Assembly (NCBI GenBank): GCA_022710975.1 | Contig: JAKLGA010000001.1 | Span: forward strand, 186,001-250,000 | Length of the DNA: 64,000 nucleotides | Source: Myxococcota bacterium | Lineage (GTDB): Bacteria > Myxococcota > B64-G9 | Direction: 5' to 3' | Shown here: in pieces, positions 9,585 to 18,973 of the stretch | Numbering within the stretch: the stretch's first letter is position 1 | Layout: every line of letters begins with the position of its first letter | Position numbers and translations under genes: made by a program | Notes under the pieces: generated by a model | Told to the model about the DNA's origin: nothing | Seen by the model: only the letters and a program-made list of their open reading frames with translations | Databases searched by the model: none

Positions 9585-9971
9585 ATGGCGGGCAAGCGGG
9601 TGCTGTACGTGGAGGACGACGAGGCCAACTTCCTGCTGGTGGCCCGCGCCCTGGCGCGCTGGCCCGAGCTCGAGGTCCAGCGGGCGCGGGACGGGCTCGA
9701 GGGGTTGCGACTCGCGCGGGCGACGCCGCCCGATCTCGTGCTGGTGGACATGCACCTGCCCGGCATGGACGGCCTCGAGCTGACCCGCGCGCTGCGCGCC
9801 GAGCCCGGCCTGGCGCGCACGCCGGTGGTGGCCCTGACCGCCAACGTGCTGCGGGGCGAGCGCGAGCGGGCCCTGGGGGCCGGCTGCGACGAGTTCATCG
9901 GCAAGCCCTTCTCGCTGCGGGCCTTCCGCCAGGTGGTGGCGCGGGTGCTGGGGCTCGGTTCGCCCGAATGA
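9585..9971 (+). CDS. Single-domain CheY-like response regulator
   Basis: A 128-residue stand-alone receiver domain. It has the acidic pair in LYVEDDEAN (residues about 8-10), the phosphorylated Asp in LVLVDMHLPGMDG (near residue 54), the conserved Thr in ALTAN and the Lys in IGKPF. There is no output domain, as in DivK/CheY-type regulators, so signalling must be by protein contact. ATG 9585 has a CGAGGGGG purine stretch at 9571-9577. It lies 17 bases after tamA and convergent with the PilZ gene. No histidine kinase is in the window, so the partner is unknown. Confidence 0.9.
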   Translation: MAGKRVLYVEDDEANFLLVARALARWPELEVQRARDGLEGLRLARATPPDLVLVDMHLPGMDGLELTRALRAEPGLARTPVVALTANVLRGERERALGAGCDEFIGKPFSLRAFRQVVARVLGLGSPE

Positions 9972-9990
9972 GCCCGCCCCGGGGCGGGAC

Positions 9991-10356
9991 TCAGCCCGGG
10001 CGCTGCTCGACGTTGCGCGAGACGATCTGCTTGATCAACCGCATCGACTCGTCGTCGAAGTTCACGAACTCGACGCCCATGCCGGCCACCGCGCCCTCGC
10101 GGCCGGGCGGGTTGACCCGCACGACCTTGCCCAGGCCTTCGATGAGCTTGGCCCCGTCGCGCAGGTAGAACTGGAGGTAGATCAGGCTGCCCTCCTCGCG
10201 GGGCTCGTCGGTGCGGATGAACATGCCGCCCTCGGAGATGTCCACCGAGTACTCGGCCAGGAAATCGGCCAGGGTGTCGAACCGGAACTGGATGAGGAGC
10301 GACAGGGGCACCCGGGGGTACCTGCGGCGCTCGTCCTTGCCCTGCTTGTGTGCCAT
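9991..10356 (-). CDS. PilZ-domain protein (myxobacterial TIGR02266-like)
   Basis: A 121-residue protein with the two c-di-GMP contact motifs of PilZ: RRRYPRVP (residues about 10-17, the RxxxR motif) and DISEGGMFI (near residue 41, the D/NxSxxG motif). It is a single-domain form very like the paralogous PilZ domains common in myxobacteria. It probably binds c-di-GMP or acts in motility or polarity control. ATG at 10356 has a GAGGAG sequence just upstream on the minus strand. It is convergent with the response regulator and separated from the metallophosphatase gene by 75 bases. Confidence 0.88.
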   Translation of the reverse strand: MAHKQGKDERRRYPRVPLSLLIQFRFDTLADFLAEYSVDISEGGMFIRTDEPREEGSLIYLQFYLRDGAKLIEGLGKVVRVNPPGREGAVAGMGVEFVNFDDESMRLIKQIVSRNVEQRPG

Positions 10357-10381
10357 GGCTCTCCTCGAGTAGCGCCAGGGG

Positions 10382-10411
10382 AGTGTACTACCCGCGCGCC
10401 GGGCTTGTACA
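10382..10411 (-). promoter_or_regulatory. Candidate sigma70-type promoter for the PilZ gene
   Basis: On the minus strand TGTACA (10411-10406) and TACACT (10387-10382) are 18 bases apart, each matching 4 of 6 consensus bases. The predicted start would be near 10375, about 20 bases before the PilZ start codon. Confidence 0.4.
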
Positions 10412-10431
10412 GCCGCGCGGCGGGCCCCAGG

Positions 10432-11496
10432 TCAGAGGCCGGCCTCCTGGGCCAGCTGCCTGGCCACCGCGTCCCGCAGCTCCGGATCCTCGGGCTCGTC
10501 CTCTGGCAGGGGCCGCAGCACGGCGCGAAAGCGGCTCCGCCCGCCCAGCTCCTCGAGCCGCGCCCGCAGCCCGGCGGCCTCGGCGGGCGGCGCCACGGAC
10601 AGCTTGCGCCCCAGGTCGTCGAGCTCCAGCTCGTCGGCGAACCTCCCCGGCGGCGTGCGCAGGTCGAGCCGGAGCAGGCCCAGGTACTCGCCCTTCTTGT
10701 AGGGCTGCAGCAGGTAGGTGTCCCCGACCCGCCGCGGGCGCAGGATCATGCGGTCGTCGCCGGCGCCGAGGATGAAGTGGATGCCCTCCACCTCGGCGGC
10801 CAGCGCGGCGTCGGCCTCGATGCCCAGGTTGCTCAGGCACACCACCAGCTCCACGCGCCCGCGCAGCGCCGCCAGCTCGCGCCGGACGGCCTCCGCAGGC
10901 GCCTCCACCCGCGCGCCCTGCACCTGCCCGCCGACCAGGCCGAGCAACCCCACCCGCACCCCCCCCACCTCGCGCACCAGGTGCCGGGCCACGGGCAGCT
11001 CTCCCCCATCCGCGGCCGCCAGGTTGGAGGCCAGCAGCGGGAGCCCGAGAGCGCGGGCGACCTCCAGCGCCGCGGCGCCCTGGCGCAGGTCGCTGGCCGA
11101 GGGCGCCCAGGCGTCCAGGCGGAGCCGCGCATGCGCCGCGAGCACGAAGTCGGCCCGGGAGCGCAGCCGGACGGGGTGGTCGTAGGGGCTGCGCAGGCGC
11201 GGGTACAGCAGATCGCCCGCGTCCAGCCACAGGACCGGCGTCCGCTCCTGTCGGAGCCCCTCGATGAACCGCGCGCGCCTGGCCAGACCGCCAAGCCGTC
11301 CCGAGGCTCACCCGCAGGGCTCGAGCTCGCCCTGCACGTTGGCCTGGTAGGCCAGCACGAGCTGCCGGCCCTCGGCCGCGGGGAGCTCCGCGGGCGGGGG
11401 CCGGGGCCCAGGGCCCGGCGCTCCGGCGCAGCCGAGGGTCAGCAGGGCCAGGCCGGCCACCAGGCGACAGCGGGCGAGGCGGGTCGCGGCGTTCAT
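10432..11496 (-). CDS. Predicted selenocysteine-containing metallophosphatase lipoprotein (UGA read as Sec63)
   Basis: The frame contains an in-frame UGA at 11310-11308 and otherwise stays open for 354 residues on both sides. Read through, the UGA falls in the motif LEPCG-U-ASGRLGGLARRA, which matches the conserved EPCGC...GGLARRA segment of secreted 5'-nucleotidase-like metallophosphatases with Sec in place of the second Cys. The N-terminus is a lipoprotein signal (lipobox LTLGC, Cys23). Beyond the UGA come a WLDAGDLL metal-site segment and family-like C-terminal blocks (LGAGDDRM, PYKKGEYLGLLRLDL). The ATG overlaps the radA stop (ATGA), so the two are coupled. A SECIS-like hairpin follows the UGA. 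A pseudogene is the alternative, but the open frame, motif and hairpin make it unlikely. Confidence 0.85.
11278..11310 (-). promoter_or_regulatory. UGA (Sec) codon and bacterial SECIS-like hairpin
   Basis: After the UGA (11310-11308) comes a 12-base spacer, then CTTGGC (11295-11290), the loop GGTCTG (11289-11284) and GCCAGG (11283-11278). The six-base stem includes one G-T pair and can be lengthened by one G-C pair. The loop contains GGUCU, which is also in the apical loop of the E. coli fdhF SECIS element, and it starts 19 bases after the UGA as in fdhF. This is where SelB would bind. Confidence 0.8.
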
Positions 11497-12866
11497 CGGT
11501 CCTCCAGCGCGAGCTCGGCCAGCCTGTCCAGGCTGGCGATGCCGGTGGGCTCCAGCCCGCGCGGGGCGTGGAGCTGCTCCAGGCAGCCGGCGGGCAGCAG
11601 CACCCGCGCGTAGCCCAGGCGCAGCGCCTCCTGCGCGCGCGCCTCGGCGGCGGGCACGGCGCGAACCTCGCCCGCCAGGCCCACCTCGCCGAACACGGCC
11701 AGCCGGGGGTGGATGGGGCGGTCGGCCTGCGAGCTGAGGATGGCGGCGCAGATGGCGAGATCGGCCGCGGGCTCGTCGAGCTCCAGCCCGCCGGCCACGT
11801 TGAGGAACAGGTCGCAGCCCGCCAGCTGGAGACCCGCCCGGCGCTCGAGCACCGCGGCCAGCAGCGCCACGCGGTTCGGATCGCAGCCCCAGGCCGTGCG
11901 TCGGGGCTGGGCGTAGACCGAGCTGGACACCAGGGCCTGCACCTCCACCAGCAGCGGCCGCGTGCCGCGCAGCATGGCCAGGACCGCCGAGCCGCAGGCC
12001 CGCGCCGGGCGGTCCTGGAGGAAGGCCCGCGAGGGGTTGTCCACGACCACCAGCCCCTGGCCGGTCATCTCGAACACGCCGATCTCGGACACCGGGCCGA
12101 AGCGATTCTTGTGGGCCCGCACCACCCGCAGGCTGCGGCCGGGATCCGCCTCGAAGTACAGCACCGTGTCCACCATGTGCTCGAGCATGCGCGGCCCGGC
12201 CAGCGTGCCCTCCTTGGTCACCTGGCCGATCAGGAAGATCGGCTGGCCGCGCGCCCGGGCCACCTCGGCCAGGCGGGCCGCCGACTCGCGCACCTGCCCC
12301 ACGCTGCCGGGCGCCGAGGGGATGTCGGGGCAGCGCAGGGTCTGCACGGAGTCGAACACGACCGCCCGGAAGCTGCCCGCCTGCAGCGCGCCTGCCAGGG
12401 CCTCCACGTCCGTCTCGGCCAGGAGCTGCAGGCCGTCCAGCGGCAGGCCCAGGCGCACCGCGCGGGCGCGCACCTGCTCCAGGCTCTCCTCGCCGGTGGC
12501 GTACAGCACGGGCGCCTCGGGCCGCGCCATGCCCGCGCACACCTGCAGCATCAGCGTCGACTTGCCGATGCCCGGGTCGCCTCCGAGCAGCACGCTGCTG
12601 CCCGGCACCAGCCCGCCGCCGAGCACCCGGTCGAGCTCGCCGAGCCCGGTGGTGAAGCGCGCCTCCCGGAGCGTCTGCACCTCCAGCGCGCGCACCGGCC
12701 GGGCCGCCGGCCGCGCGCCCGGCCGCGCGCCCGGCCGGGCCGAGGCGGCCGCCGGCGCGACCTCCACGAGCGTGTTCCACTCGCCGCAGCCCTGGCACTG
12801 GCCGAGCCACTTGAGCTCCTGGCGGCCGCAGGCGGTGCAGCGGAAGCTGGTCTTCGTCCTGGCCAT
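11493..12866 (-). CDS. radA: DNA repair protein RadA (Sms)
   Basis: A 457-residue protein with all RadA parts: an N-terminal C4 zinc finger (CTACG and CQGCG, residues about 10-29), a RecA-like ATPase with Walker A LGGDPGIGKST (near residue 94), the RadA-specific KNRFG motif (near residue 253) and a C-terminal Lon-like domain. RadA helps process recombination intermediates and drives branch migration. Between zinc finger and ATPase is an Arg-Pro-Gly-Ala-rich linker encoded by short tandem repeats. The start at 12866 is the only one that keeps the zinc finger. Its stop overlaps the start of the metallophosphatase gene. Confidence 0.97.
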   Translation of the reverse strand: MARTKTSFRCTACGRQELKWLGQCQGCGEWNTLVEVAPAAASARPGARPGARPAARPVRALEVQTLREARFTTGLGELDRVLGGGLVPGSSVLLGGDPGIGKSTLMLQVCAGMARPEAPVLYATGEESLEQVRARAVRLGLPLDGLQLLAETDVEALAGALQAGSFRAVVFDSVQTLRCPDIPSAPGSVGQVRESAARLAEVARARGQPIFLIGQVTKEGTLAGPRMLEHMVDTVLYFEADPGRSLRVVRAHKNRFGPVSEIGVFEMTGQGLVVVDNPSRAFLQDRPARACGSAVLAMLRGTRPLLVEVQALVSSSVYAQPRRTAWGCDPNRVALLAAVLERRAGLQLAGCDLFLNVAGGLELDEPAADLAICAAILSSQADRPIHPRLAVFGEVGLAGEVRAVPAAEARAQEALRLGYARVLLPAGCLEQLHAPRGLEPTGIASLDRLAELALEDR

Positions 12867-12894
12867 GACCCCTTCTACCGCCCTGTCTGTGAAA

Positions 12895-12923
12895 TGGCAA
12901 AGGCGCCCCGGGCGGGTTATACT
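12895..12923 (+). promoter_or_regulatory. Candidate promoter of the first FHA-sigma54 activator
   Basis: TATACT at 12918-12923 (5 of 6) has a weak TGGCAA at -35 with a 17-base spacer. The predicted start site is at or next to the ATG at 12932, and there is no Shine-Dalgarno sequence, so the message may be leaderless. Confidence 0.5.
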
Positions 12924-12931
12924 CCCCGGCC

Positions 12932-14299
12932 ATGACCGATCCCTCCGCGCCCGCCCCGCTGGCCACCCAGGCGCTGCTGCTCGAGCAGGGCCCCGGACTC
13001 ACCGAGCAGCGCTGCAGCCTGGTCGAGGTGCGCGGCCCGGAGCCGGGCAAGGTCTGCCCGCTGGGCGGCCGCCGGGTGGTGGTGGGCAAGAGCCCCGAGG
13101 CCGACCTGGTGGTGGCCGATCTCACCGTGAGCCGCAACCACTTCGAGGTGCTGCCCGAGGGCGGGCGGTACCTGGTGCGCGATCTCGGCAGCACCAACGG
13201 GACCAGCCTGGACGGGGCCCGCGTGCGCGAGGCCTACCTGCGGCCCGGGGCGCTCATCCAGGCCGGCGAGGTGGTCTTCCGCTTCCAGACCGAGGCCGAG
13301 GCGGTGCGCGTGGAGCCCTCGGCGCGAGAGTCCTTCGGCGGCCTGCTCGGCCGCTCGGTACGCATGCGCGAGATCTTCGCCCTGCTGGAGCGGGTGGCCG
13401 CGAGCGACGCCACCGTGCTGCTGCTGGGGCCAACCGGCACCGGCAAGGGCGCCGCGGCCGCTGCGCTGCACTCCCAGGGCGCGCGGGCCGGCGGGCCGTT
13501 CGTGGTGGTGGACTGCGGGGCGGTGGCCCGCAACCTGATCGAGAGCGAGCTGTTCGGGCACGTCAAGGGCGCCTTCACCGGGGCGGTCGCCCAGCGGCGC
13601 GGGGCCCTGGAGGAGAGCCGGGGCGGCACGCTCTTCCTGGACGAGCTGGACGACCTGCCGCTCGACCTGCAGCCCAAGCTCCTGCGGGCGATCGAGGAGC
13701 GCGTGTTCGTGCGCCTGGGCGCGAACCAGGCCATGCCCTTCGACGCCCGCGTGGTGGGCGCCAGCAAGAAGGACCTGCGCCTCGAGGTGGCCGCCGGCCG
13801 CTTCCGCGAGGATCTGTTCTACCGCCTGAGCGTGGTGGCCGTGCGGCTGCCCTCGCTGCGCGAGCGGCCCGAGGACATCCCGCTGCTGTTCGAGCACTTC
13901 CGCCAGGGCCGCGGCCCGGCCTTCGCCGAGCTCGACGAGGCCACCCGCCGGCGCTGGCTGGAGCACGCCTGGCCGGGCAACGTGCGCGAGCTCAGGAACG
14001 CCGTGGAGCGGAGCCTGGCGCTCTCGGGCGACGGGCTGGCGAGCGGCCTGCTGCTATTCCCCGAGGCGGCCCGCGCGGGCACGGGCCTGCAGGCGGACTA
14101 CCACCTGCCCTTCAAGGAGGCCAAGGAGCGGCTGCTGGAGGCCTTCGAGCGGGAGTACCTCGAGCGGCTGCTGGCGCGCGCGAGCGGCGGCATCGCGGGC
14201 GCCGCCCGCGAGGCCGGCATCGATCGCAAGCACCTCTACTCCCTGCTGGAGAAGCACGGGCTGTGGGCCAGCGGCAAGCGCCCGGCGGGACAGGATTGA
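12932..14299 (+). CDS. FHA-domain sigma54 enhancer-binding regulator
   Basis: 455 residues in three parts: an N-terminal FHA domain (about 25-120, with [18 protein letters not shown] and [11 protein letters not shown]), a central AAA+ sigma54-activation domain (about 135-370) with Walker A GPTGTGKG and the sigma54-contact loop GAFTGA near residue 213, and a C-terminal Fis-type helix-turn-helix (about 410-445). The Walker B region is LFLDELDDL rather than the usual DEIGEL. FHA domains bind phosphothreonine, so activity is likely tied to a Ser/Thr kinase; this arrangement is common in myxobacteria. It is divergent from radA and followed by lipoprotein genes. Confidence 0.93.
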   Translation: MTDPSAPAPLATQALLLEQGPGLTEQRCSLVEVRGPEPGKVCPLGGRRVVVGKSPEADLVVADLTVSRNHFEVLPEGGRYLVRDLGSTNGTSLDGARVREAYLRPGALIQAGEVVFRFQTEAEAVRVEPSARESFGGLLGRSVRMREIFALLERVAASDATVLLLGPTGTGKGAAAAALHSQGARAGGPFVVVDCGAVARNLIESELFGHVKGAFTGAVAQRRGALEESRGGTLFLDELDDLPLDLQPKLLRAIEERVFVRLGANQAMPFDARVVGASKKDLRLEVAAGRFREDLFYRLSVVAVRLPSLRERPEDIPLLFEHFRQGRGPAFAELDEATRRRWLEHAWPGNVRELRNAVERSLALSGDGLASGLLLFPEAARAGTGLQADYHLPFKEAKERLLEAFEREYLERLLARASGGIAGAAREAGIDRKHLYSLLEKHGLWASGKRPAGQD

Positions 14300-14324
14300 C
14301 AGGCTCGCCCCGCGCGGTCAGAAT
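14296..14324 (+). promoter_or_regulatory. Candidate promoter upstream of a Cys-rich lipoprotein
   Basis: A perfect TTGACA (14296-14301) overlaps the stop codon of the preceding regulator. CAGAAT (14319-14324, 4 of 6) follows after 17 bases. The lipoprotein start is at 14383 with a GAGGGTAGGG ribosome site. Confidence 0.55.
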
Positions 14325-14382
14325 GCGGCAGATTTCCAGCGACCACCGGTGTGTTGGGTCGACCAATGAGGAGGGTAGGGAC

Positions 14383-15150
14383 ATGCGCAGCAACCGTGGA
14401 CTCCTGGGGCTGATGGCGTGCGTGGCCGCCTGCCTGGCGCTGTCCGCCTGTGGCGGCGGAGGCGGACCGCAGCTCGACATCGACGACGTGAACGTGCGCA
14501 ACCTGTGCAACTTCGGGGTGCAGGGCGAGGACGAGGAGCGCTGCGAGCTGGCGGCGCCGGCCTGCGGGGCGGACGCGTCCATCTGCTGGGATCCCGAGCT
14601 GGCCGGGCTGACCGGGTTCGTGCGCGGCTTCTGCCGCCAGTGCCTGGACGACAACCAGTGCGACCCGGGCCTGACCTGCGACCACGGCTGGTGCCACGCG
14701 GCCTGTAGCCAGGACGCCGACTGCGGGACGGGCGAGGCCTGCACCGAGTCGCTGTGCCGCAAGCCCCACTTCACCGACTTCTCCTTCACCAACACCGGGG
14801 ACAAGACGCTGAGCATCGACGCGCTCGGCACCCGGCTCCTGGGCGCGGCGGACGCCTGCGCCTTCAGCCACTTCGAGTGGAGCCTGCCGGGCGACACGGT
14901 CGTGGTGGAGGCCGGCGAGAGCGTGCAGCTGCGGGTCTTCTTCCGGGCCGCGGGCACGGGCTTCTTCCGCGGGCGCATCGACGTGGTCAGCAACTCGGAG
15001 TCCAACAACCCCCTGCCGCTGCTGCTGTGCGGCCAGTCGGTGGAGGCCGAGTGCGCCGAGGGGCTGGGCGACCAGTGCGCGGAGTGCCTGTCCAACTGCG
15101 CCGCGGAGGACTTCGACTCCCTCCCGCTCACCCCTCCGACCTGCGGCTGA
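14383..15150 (+). CDS. Cys-rich lipoprotein with choice-of-anchor-D-like domain
   Basis: A 255-residue exported lipoprotein: signal peptide with lipobox LALSAC (Cys23), a Gly run, then a Cys-rich stretch with repeated CxxxxxCxxGxxC patterns (residues about 85-125). An Ig-like domain follows with FTNTGDKTLSI, then VVVEAGESVQLRVFF and GRIDVVSNSESNNP, resembling the ASH/choice-of-anchor D family. Function is unknown; it probably binds something at the outer membrane. ATG 14383 is preceded by GAGGGTAGGG. Confidence 0.8.
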   Translation: MRSNRGLLGLMACVAACLALSACGGGGGPQLDIDDVNVRNLCNFGVQGEDEERCELAAPACGADASICWDPELAGLTGFVRGFCRQCLDDNQCDPGLTCDHGWCHAACSQDADCGTGEACTESLCRKPHFTDFSFTNTGDKTLSIDALGTRLLGAADACAFSHFEWSLPGDTVVVEAGESVQLRVFFRAAGTGFFRGRIDVVSNSESNNPLPLLLCGQSVEAECAEGLGDQCAECLSNCAAEDFDSLPLTPPTCG

Positions 15151-15170
15151 GGACCGGCCCGACCGCGACG

Positions 15171-15200
15171 TTGCCCGGGCCGCGGCCCGCGGAGTAGAAT
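15171..15200 (+). promoter_or_regulatory. Candidate promoter of the propeller-like lipoprotein gene
   Basis: TTGCCC (15171-15176, 4 of 6) and TAGAAT (15195-15200, 5 of 6) are separated by 18 bases, placing a start near 15207 and the ATG at 15238. Confidence 0.5.
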
Positions 15201-15237
15201 GGGCCGTCGCCCCTGTGCGCCCGCGAGGAGGTGCCCG

Positions 15238-16758
15238 ATGCGCGCTGCCCGTACCTGGATTGGAGTGCCGGCGCTGTGGCTCGGCCTGTGTCTGTTCGCC
15301 TGGGTGCCCGCCTGCTCGGGCGGCGGTGGCTCCGGGGACGGCGGCCCGGATCCCGACGCGGCCGACGGGCAGGACGGGGCGGACGAGGTGACGCCCCCGC
15401 GCGTGCTCGAGTTCGGCCCGCCCAGCCTGGTGGACGACGAGGAGGCCGGCATGCAGCACGACCTCGCCGCCACCCCCGAGGGCGGCTTCGCCGTGGCCTA
15501 CTACCGCCGGGTGGCCGAGATGGCCGAGTGCCTGCTGCCGATCCTGGGCGGACCGGCCGGGCCGGTGATGCAGAACGGGGTGCGCTACGCCTCGCTGTCC
15601 GGGGAGACCTGGACCCGCGAGGAGGTGGCCACCATCGAGAGCACGTCCCTGTACGGCATCCAGCTCGCCTACGCCCAGGGCGCCGCGAAGGTGACCTACC
15701 TGGGCGGGACCGAGGGACTGCAGATCTGCGGCGGCACCGACCTGATGGTGGCCACCCGCTCCGGGGCCGGCACCTGGGGCGAGGCGGCCGCGGTGACCAT
15801 GTCCAACGAGGCGCCCGAGGGGGACAACTGCCCCAAGGGCCAGGGCATGTGCGACTTCGGCGACGTGGTCGGCATGTGGCCGGCCATGGCGGTCGCCCCG
15901 GACGGCCGCCTGGCCATCGCCTACCGCGACATCCACAATGGCTACGAGAAGGAGTCGAACGACTCGGCCGACATGGAGTGGACCTCGAGCTCGGGCGGCG
16001 GCTGGAGCCACGAGTGGATGGACCTCGGCCGCGGGGCTGGCCTGTACACGAGCATGGCCTTCGACGCGCAGGGCGAGCCGGCGGTGGTGTCCTACAACGG
16101 CAAGTACGGGGTGATCACCTTCGCCCACCGCGACCCGGCCGCGCCGCTGCCCTTCGCGGCCTACGTGCGCTGCACCACCCAGGCCGACTGCCCGGAGGGG
16201 CTGACCTGCGTGGAGGGCTCGTCGTTCTGCTTCCAGATGATCCACCGGCCGGCCGGCTCGCTCCCCCCCCGCGCCCTGAGCTTCGCCCTGGGCGCGGACG
16301 GCCGCTTCTTGGTGGCCTTCTTCGACCCCGACGAGAAGAACCTCATGCTGGCCCACTCGACCGACGGCCTGACCTGGACCAAGGGGCGCATCGACACGAA
16401 CGGTGCCACGGGCCTGTCGCCCTCCCTGGTCGTCGATCCGGTCACCGGCCAGCCGGGGGTGGCCTACTACCGCTGCAGCGACCACAACCCGGACACGCTG
16501 GTGTGCGACCCGGGCCAGGACGGGGTGCGCTTCTCGTACTTCACCGGCGTCTACCCGACCGAGCTGACCCAGCAGAACAAGTGGCGGCGGGTGGACGTGT
16601 CCAGCGACCCGGACGCCACCGACGGCGACGCGGTCTCGGCCGCGGTGCTGCCGGACGGGCGGGTCGGGCTGGCCTACTCCTACGCCTACATCGATCCGGT
16701 CACCAGCGAGTCGCACTCGTCGCTGATGTTCAAGCTGGGCGAGTGGAAAGCGGAATGA
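15238..16758 (+). CDS. Putative beta-propeller-like lipoprotein
   Basis: A 506-residue lipoprotein: lipobox WVPAC (Cys26), then an acidic Gly/Asp linker. The body has recurring units such as GGFAVAYYRR, GRLAIAYRD, GEPAVVSYNG, GRFLVAFFD, GQPGVAYYRC and GRVGLAYSYAY, the pattern of a beta-propeller blade series seen in sialidase-like or BNR-type folds. A CTTQADCPEGLTC insert near residue 315 is a Cys-rich loop typical of neighbouring lipoproteins. No catalytic residues can be assigned. An in-frame ATG lies at 15199, but ATG 15238 has a proper GAGGAGG ribosome site at 15224-15230. Confidence 0.75.
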   Translation: MRAARTWIGVPALWLGLCLFAWVPACSGGGGSGDGGPDPDAADGQDGADEVTPPRVLEFGPPSLVDDEEAGMQHDLAATPEGGFAVAYYRRVAEMAECLLPILGGPAGPVMQNGVRYASLSGETWTREEVATIESTSLYGIQLAYAQGAAKVTYLGGTEGLQICGGTDLMVATRSGAGTWGEAAAVTMSNEAPEGDNCPKGQGMCDFGDVVGMWPAMAVAPDGRLAIAYRDIHNGYEKESNDSADMEWTSSSGGGWSHEWMDLGRGAGLYTSMAFDAQGEPAVVSYNGKYGVITFAHRDPAAPLPFAAYVRCTTQADCPEGLTCVEGSSFCFQMIHRPAGSLPPRALSFALGADGRFLVAFFDPDEKNLMLAHSTDGLTWTKGRIDTNGATGLSPSLVVDPVTGQPGVAYYRCSDHNPDTLVCDPGQDGVRFSYFTGVYPTELTQQNKWRRVDVSSDPDATDGDAVSAAVLPDGRVGLAYSYAYIDPVTSESHSSLMFKLGEWKAE

Positions 16759-16781
16759 GCTCGGGGGAGGAGGGTTCCACC

Positions 16782-17261
16782 ATGCGTCGCGTCTGCACCG
16801 CCTTGCTCGCCTGCCTGGCCCTGGCCGCGCTCGCCGCGGGCTGCGGGGAGGATTGCCCCAAGCTCGACGGGAGCCAGTGCGAGCTGATCAGCTGCGGTTT
16901 CACCGAGCTGAACTGCCAGCGCTACGCCGCGCCCAACGACGCCCTCAAGATGAACTACAAGCGCACCTTCGACACCGGCAGCGAGTACACCGCCATCCTG
17001 GTGATCGATCTCGCGGGCCTGCCCTCGGCCGAGGGGCTGCACGTCGAGGGCCAGGACTTCCTCGACCGCGTCCTGTTCTACCGGCTCGAGGGCAACAATT
17101 GGCCCGATCCCGACCTGGACAACCCCGGCAAGTGCGACGTGACCAAGGGCGGGGACGAGATCGGCGCGGACCTCGAGGGCAAGTGCTCCCTGCGCTTCGA
17201 CAACGGTTACAGCGTGAGCGCCTCCTTCTGCTGCACCCTCGAGGACACGGACATCCCCTAG
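16782..17261 (+). CDS. Small secreted lipoprotein, function unknown
   Basis: A 159-residue protein with a lipoprotein signal (LAALAAGC, Cys21). The rest has eight or so Cys residues and a beta-rich pattern (SEYTAILVIDLAGL, YSVSASFCCTL) but no family I recognise. It starts 23 bases after the propeller-like lipoprotein with GGGGGAGGAGGG before the ATG, so the two are probably one transcript. It is followed by a hairpin terminator. Confidence 0.7.
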   Translation: MRRVCTALLACLALAALAAGCGEDCPKLDGSQCELISCGFTELNCQRYAAPNDALKMNYKRTFDTGSEYTAILVIDLAGLPSAEGLHVEGQDFLDRVLFYRLEGNNWPDPDLDNPGKCDVTKGGDEIGADLEGKCSLRFDNGYSVSASFCCTLEDTDIP

Positions 17262-17297
17262 AAACTCGAGCGCGTCTTGCCGCGCGAAGAGTTTCTT
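17260..17297 (+). terminator. Likely intrinsic terminator after the lipoprotein pair
   Basis: GAAACTC (17261-17267) pairs with GAGTTTC (17289-17295), with an inner GCGCG/CGCGC stem and a small loop. The T-tract is short (TTCTTGT), so termination strength is moderate. Confidence 0.6.
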
Positions 17298-17338
17298 GTC
17301 CGGTGAGTGAAGCGAACCGGGCTAGCCCAAGCCCGCGG

Positions 17339-17368
17339 TTGACAGTCCGCGCGCCGGCCTGGGATGAT
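17339..17368 (+). promoter_or_regulatory. Candidate promoter of the second FHA-sigma54 activator
   Basis: A perfect TTGACA at 17339-17344 and GATGAT at 17363-17368 (4 of 6) are 18 bases apart. The predicted start is next to the ATG at 17377 and no Shine-Dalgarno is visible, as for the other FHA activator. Confidence 0.5.
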
Positions 17369-17376
17369 GGCCGCGC

Positions 17377-18744
<1,368 letters not shown>

Positions 18745-18922
18745 AGCAATCCGGAGACACCTAGGTTCTCCTGTAAAACAATGAGTTGACTGTTTCCGCG
18801 AGTCCCTCGTGGGGGGGCGGCACCCCAGGTGAAACCCATTTGCTTCGGTCTCGCGCCCGAGACGGCGGCTCCTGCCTGACGAAGATTCGATTTTTCAGCG
18901 GGTTGCGCAGGATCGGTGTTCC

Positions 18923-18938
18923 TGGCGCGGGACGTGCT
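18923..18938 (+). promoter_or_regulatory. Candidate sigma54 (-24/-12) promoter of TSP3 protein 1
   Basis: TGGCGC, five bases, then GTGCT: the GG (-24) and GC (-12) have the exact 10-base gap of sigma54 promoters and the flanks match consensus at most positions. The ATG of the TSP3 gene lies 36 bases further on. The rest of the 18745-18973 spacer shows nothing else that I recognise. Confidence 0.55.
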
Positions 18939-18973
18939 TTGGCATGCGGCCAGAGAAAACCAAGGAGGCCGCC

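Noticed and set aside
9973-9988. GC palindrome between convergent genes as a terminator
   Set aside because: CCCGCCCC/GGGGCGGG is a perfect inverted repeat but has no T-tract and almost no loop.
10432-11496. Interpretation as a pseudogene broken by a nonsense codon
   Set aside because: The frame stays open on both sides, the stop is exactly at the CGC Cys position of the family and a SECIS-like hairpin follows it.
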